Shown: positions 5,976 through 6,905 of the stretch, piece by piece
How positions within the stretch are numbered: the stretch's first letter is position 1
Layout: each line of letters opens with the position of its first letter
NCBI GenBank assembly: GCA_946407175.1
Contig: CAMJNB010000070.1
Coordinates: 1-6,905, forward strand
Length of the DNA: 6,905 bases
From: an uncultured Selenomonadales bacterium
Lineage (GTDB): Bacteria > Bacillota_C > Negativicutes > Selenomonadales > Selenomonadaceae
Direction of reading: 5' to 3'
Program-made: the position numbers and the translations under genes
Notes under the pieces: model-generated
Database searches by the model: none
Seen by the model: only the letters and a program-made list of their open reading frames with translations
What the model was told of the DNA's origin: nothing

Positions 5976-6854
5976 ATGGCAATTACAATGGGCGGCGTGA
6001 ACAATTCGCTTACCACGTTGAATAACATCAACAGTGCCATGCAGAAGACCACGCAACAAATTGCAACGGGTACAAATTATCCCGTAGCGAAAAACGGCAG
6101 TTCAGCTTACGCAATATTAAAGCGTATGGACAGCCACATTTCCTCAACGTCGCAATCGGCGCAAAATGTTCAAAATGCCGGAGCAATGATAAAAACCGCT
6201 GAAGGTGCTACGGCTAACACCATTACCGCGCTGTCTACGATTAAGGAATACATTATGAAGGCGGCGGACGGTGCAACTACCAATTCCGACAGAGCCGCGT
6301 TGCAGGAAGGCGTAAACCAGCTTGTATCGCAGATTGATGAAAATTCTCACGTCACCTACAACGGCAAGCACATTTTGGACGGCACGGAAGAAAATTCCGG
6401 CATTGCAGGAGTTATCGGCTACGAAAACTTTAATCTCGGCGATATCCGCGCAGAAACTCTCGGCTTAGTCGACAATCAAGGCAATGTGACTTTGGACATT
6501 TCAACGCAAGACGCCGCGCAGAATGCCTTAGGCGTCGTAAACAACGCGATTGAGACAGTTCAAAACATAAACGATTCACTGAATATGTCGCTTGACGGCA
6601 GTGCTATCGACGCATCTCTTGACGAGGCAACCACGCAAGGCGCATACCTGCAACGTCTTGATTACCAAGAGGCGCTTTACAACACAATGGAAGAAAACGA
6701 AACTGCGGCGGCGTCCACAATCGGCGATACCGACATGGCAAAAGCCGCGATTGAATTAAATTCGCAAAAAGTACAAGAACAGCTTGCACTGCACGTAACC
6801 AATCTGTACAACCACAATCAAGCCAACATTATCAGCTTAATTCAGCAAGCTTAA
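5976..6854 (+). CDS. Flagellin, short D0-D1 type
   Basis: The 292-residue protein has the flagellin N-terminal domain (about 1-135) and C-terminal domain (about 200-292) with only a short middle segment, so the variable D2/D3 domains are essentially absent. Recognisable parts are NNSLTTLNNINSAMQKT, the D1 helix with TIKEYIMKAADG, TNSDRAALQEGVNQLVSQID and TYNGKHILDG, and a C-terminal DTDMAKAAIELNSQKVQEQL. Flagellin (fliC/hag) is exported by the flagellar type III system without a cleaved signal peptide and polymerises into the filament. The usual SGLRINSAADDAAG-type motif is replaced by ATGTNYPVAKNGSSA, and the protein ends LIQQA rather than LL(R/Q), so it is a divergent member. The start at 5976 is set by AAAGGA and GGTGA (5958-5970); in-frame ATGs at 5913 and 5938 lie in or just after the promoter. 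A tRNA follows 24 bases after the stop. Confidence 0.92.
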   Translation: MAITMGGVNNSLTTLNNINSAMQKTTQQIATGTNYPVAKNGSSAYAILKRMDSHISSTSQSAQNVQNAGAMIKTAEGATANTITALSTIKEYIMKAADGATTNSDRAALQEGVNQLVSQIDENSHVTYNGKHILDGTEENSGIAGVIGYENFNLGDIRAETLGLVDNQGNVTLDISTQDAAQNALGVVNNAIETVQNINDSLNMSLDGSAIDASLDEATTQGAYLQRLDYQEALYNTMEENETAAASTIGDTDMAKAAIELNSQKVQEQLALHVTNLYNHNQANIISLIQQA

Positions 6855-6876
6855 TTTACTCAGCAAGCTTAAATTA
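6842..6876 (+). repeat. 18-bp tandem duplication across the flagellin stop codon
   Basis: TCAGCAAGCTTAA occurs at 6842-6854 and again at 6860-6872, a period of 18 bases. Over whole 18-base units (6841-6858 and 6859-6876) 16 positions match. The first copy encodes the last residues and stop codon of the flagellin and the second is non-coding. It looks like a recent local duplication. Confidence 0.85.
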
Positions 6877-6878
6877 TT

Positions 6879-6905
6879 GCGGGCATAGTTCATCGGTAGA
6901 ACGAG
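6879..6905 (+). tRNA. 5' part of a tRNA gene, probably tRNA-Gly
   Basis: The last 27 bases fit the start of a tRNA: a seven-base acceptor strand GCGGGCA, TA at positions 8-9, a D-stem GTTC/GAAC around an ATCGGTA loop that keeps A14, G18, G19 and A21, then G26. A GCGGG start with this short D-arm is typical of glycine tRNAs. The anticodon and 3' half lie outside the window, so the identity is inferred. No separate promoter or terminator is visible in the 24 bases after the flagellin stop. Confidence 0.85.

Noticed and set aside
6847..6878. Intrinsic terminator between the flagellin gene and the tRNA
   Set aside because: The two AAGCTT copies can pair for only six base pairs and are not followed by a U-run.

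Overview
The window reads as chromosome of a motile, low-to-mid GC Bacillota. CodY and YlqD are essentially Bacillota families, and the 3' part holds a flagellin. A class such as Negativicutes (Selenomonas-like) fits the mix of a SPINDLY/OGT-type glycosyltransferase, a clostridial-looking CodY and a short flagellin, but that finer placement is inference.

Layout. Positions 1-3052 (minus strand) hold most of a very large glycosyltransferase that runs off the left edge. The 1017 residues visible contain two successive modules, each a helical TPR-like region followed by a GT41 (O-GlcNAc-transferase/SPINDLY-like) catalytic domain; the second domain is cut by the window edge. Positions 3053-3287 are a divergent promoter region: a TTTACA-N17-TAAAAT promoter on each strand, plus a six-unit heptanucleotide repeat in the leader of the glycosyltransferase mRNA. 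Positions 3288-4869 (plus strand) hold the compact operon ylqD-rimM-trmD (YlqD family protein, 16S processing factor, tRNA m1G37 methyltransferase). The usual partners of this cluster (rpsP and a KH-domain gene before it, rplS after it) are missing. Positions 4857-4943 hold two opposed heptanucleotide arrays that overlap the ends of both trmD and the convergent gene codY (4942-5718, minus). Positions 5719-5975 are a regulatory region holding the codY promoter, a near-consensus CodY-binding box and the flagellin promoter. Positions 5976-6854 encode a short flagellin, and a tRNA, probably glycine, starts 24 bases later and runs off the right edge.

How the genes may work together. RimM and TrmD serve ribosome and tRNA maturation. 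CodY is the GTP/branched-chain amino acid sensing repressor; in Bacillus subtilis it directly represses the flagellin gene, so a CodY box between codY and a flagellin gene suggests nutritional control of codY itself and perhaps of motility. The tandem GT41 enzyme is a plausible flagellin O-glycosyltransferase, since related enzymes act on flagellins and a flagellin lies about 3 kb away, but nothing in the sequence proves the substrate. The most unusual items are the double-headed GT41 protein and the heptad repeat family that brackets the displaced ylqD-rimM-trmD block and forms the ends of two genes.
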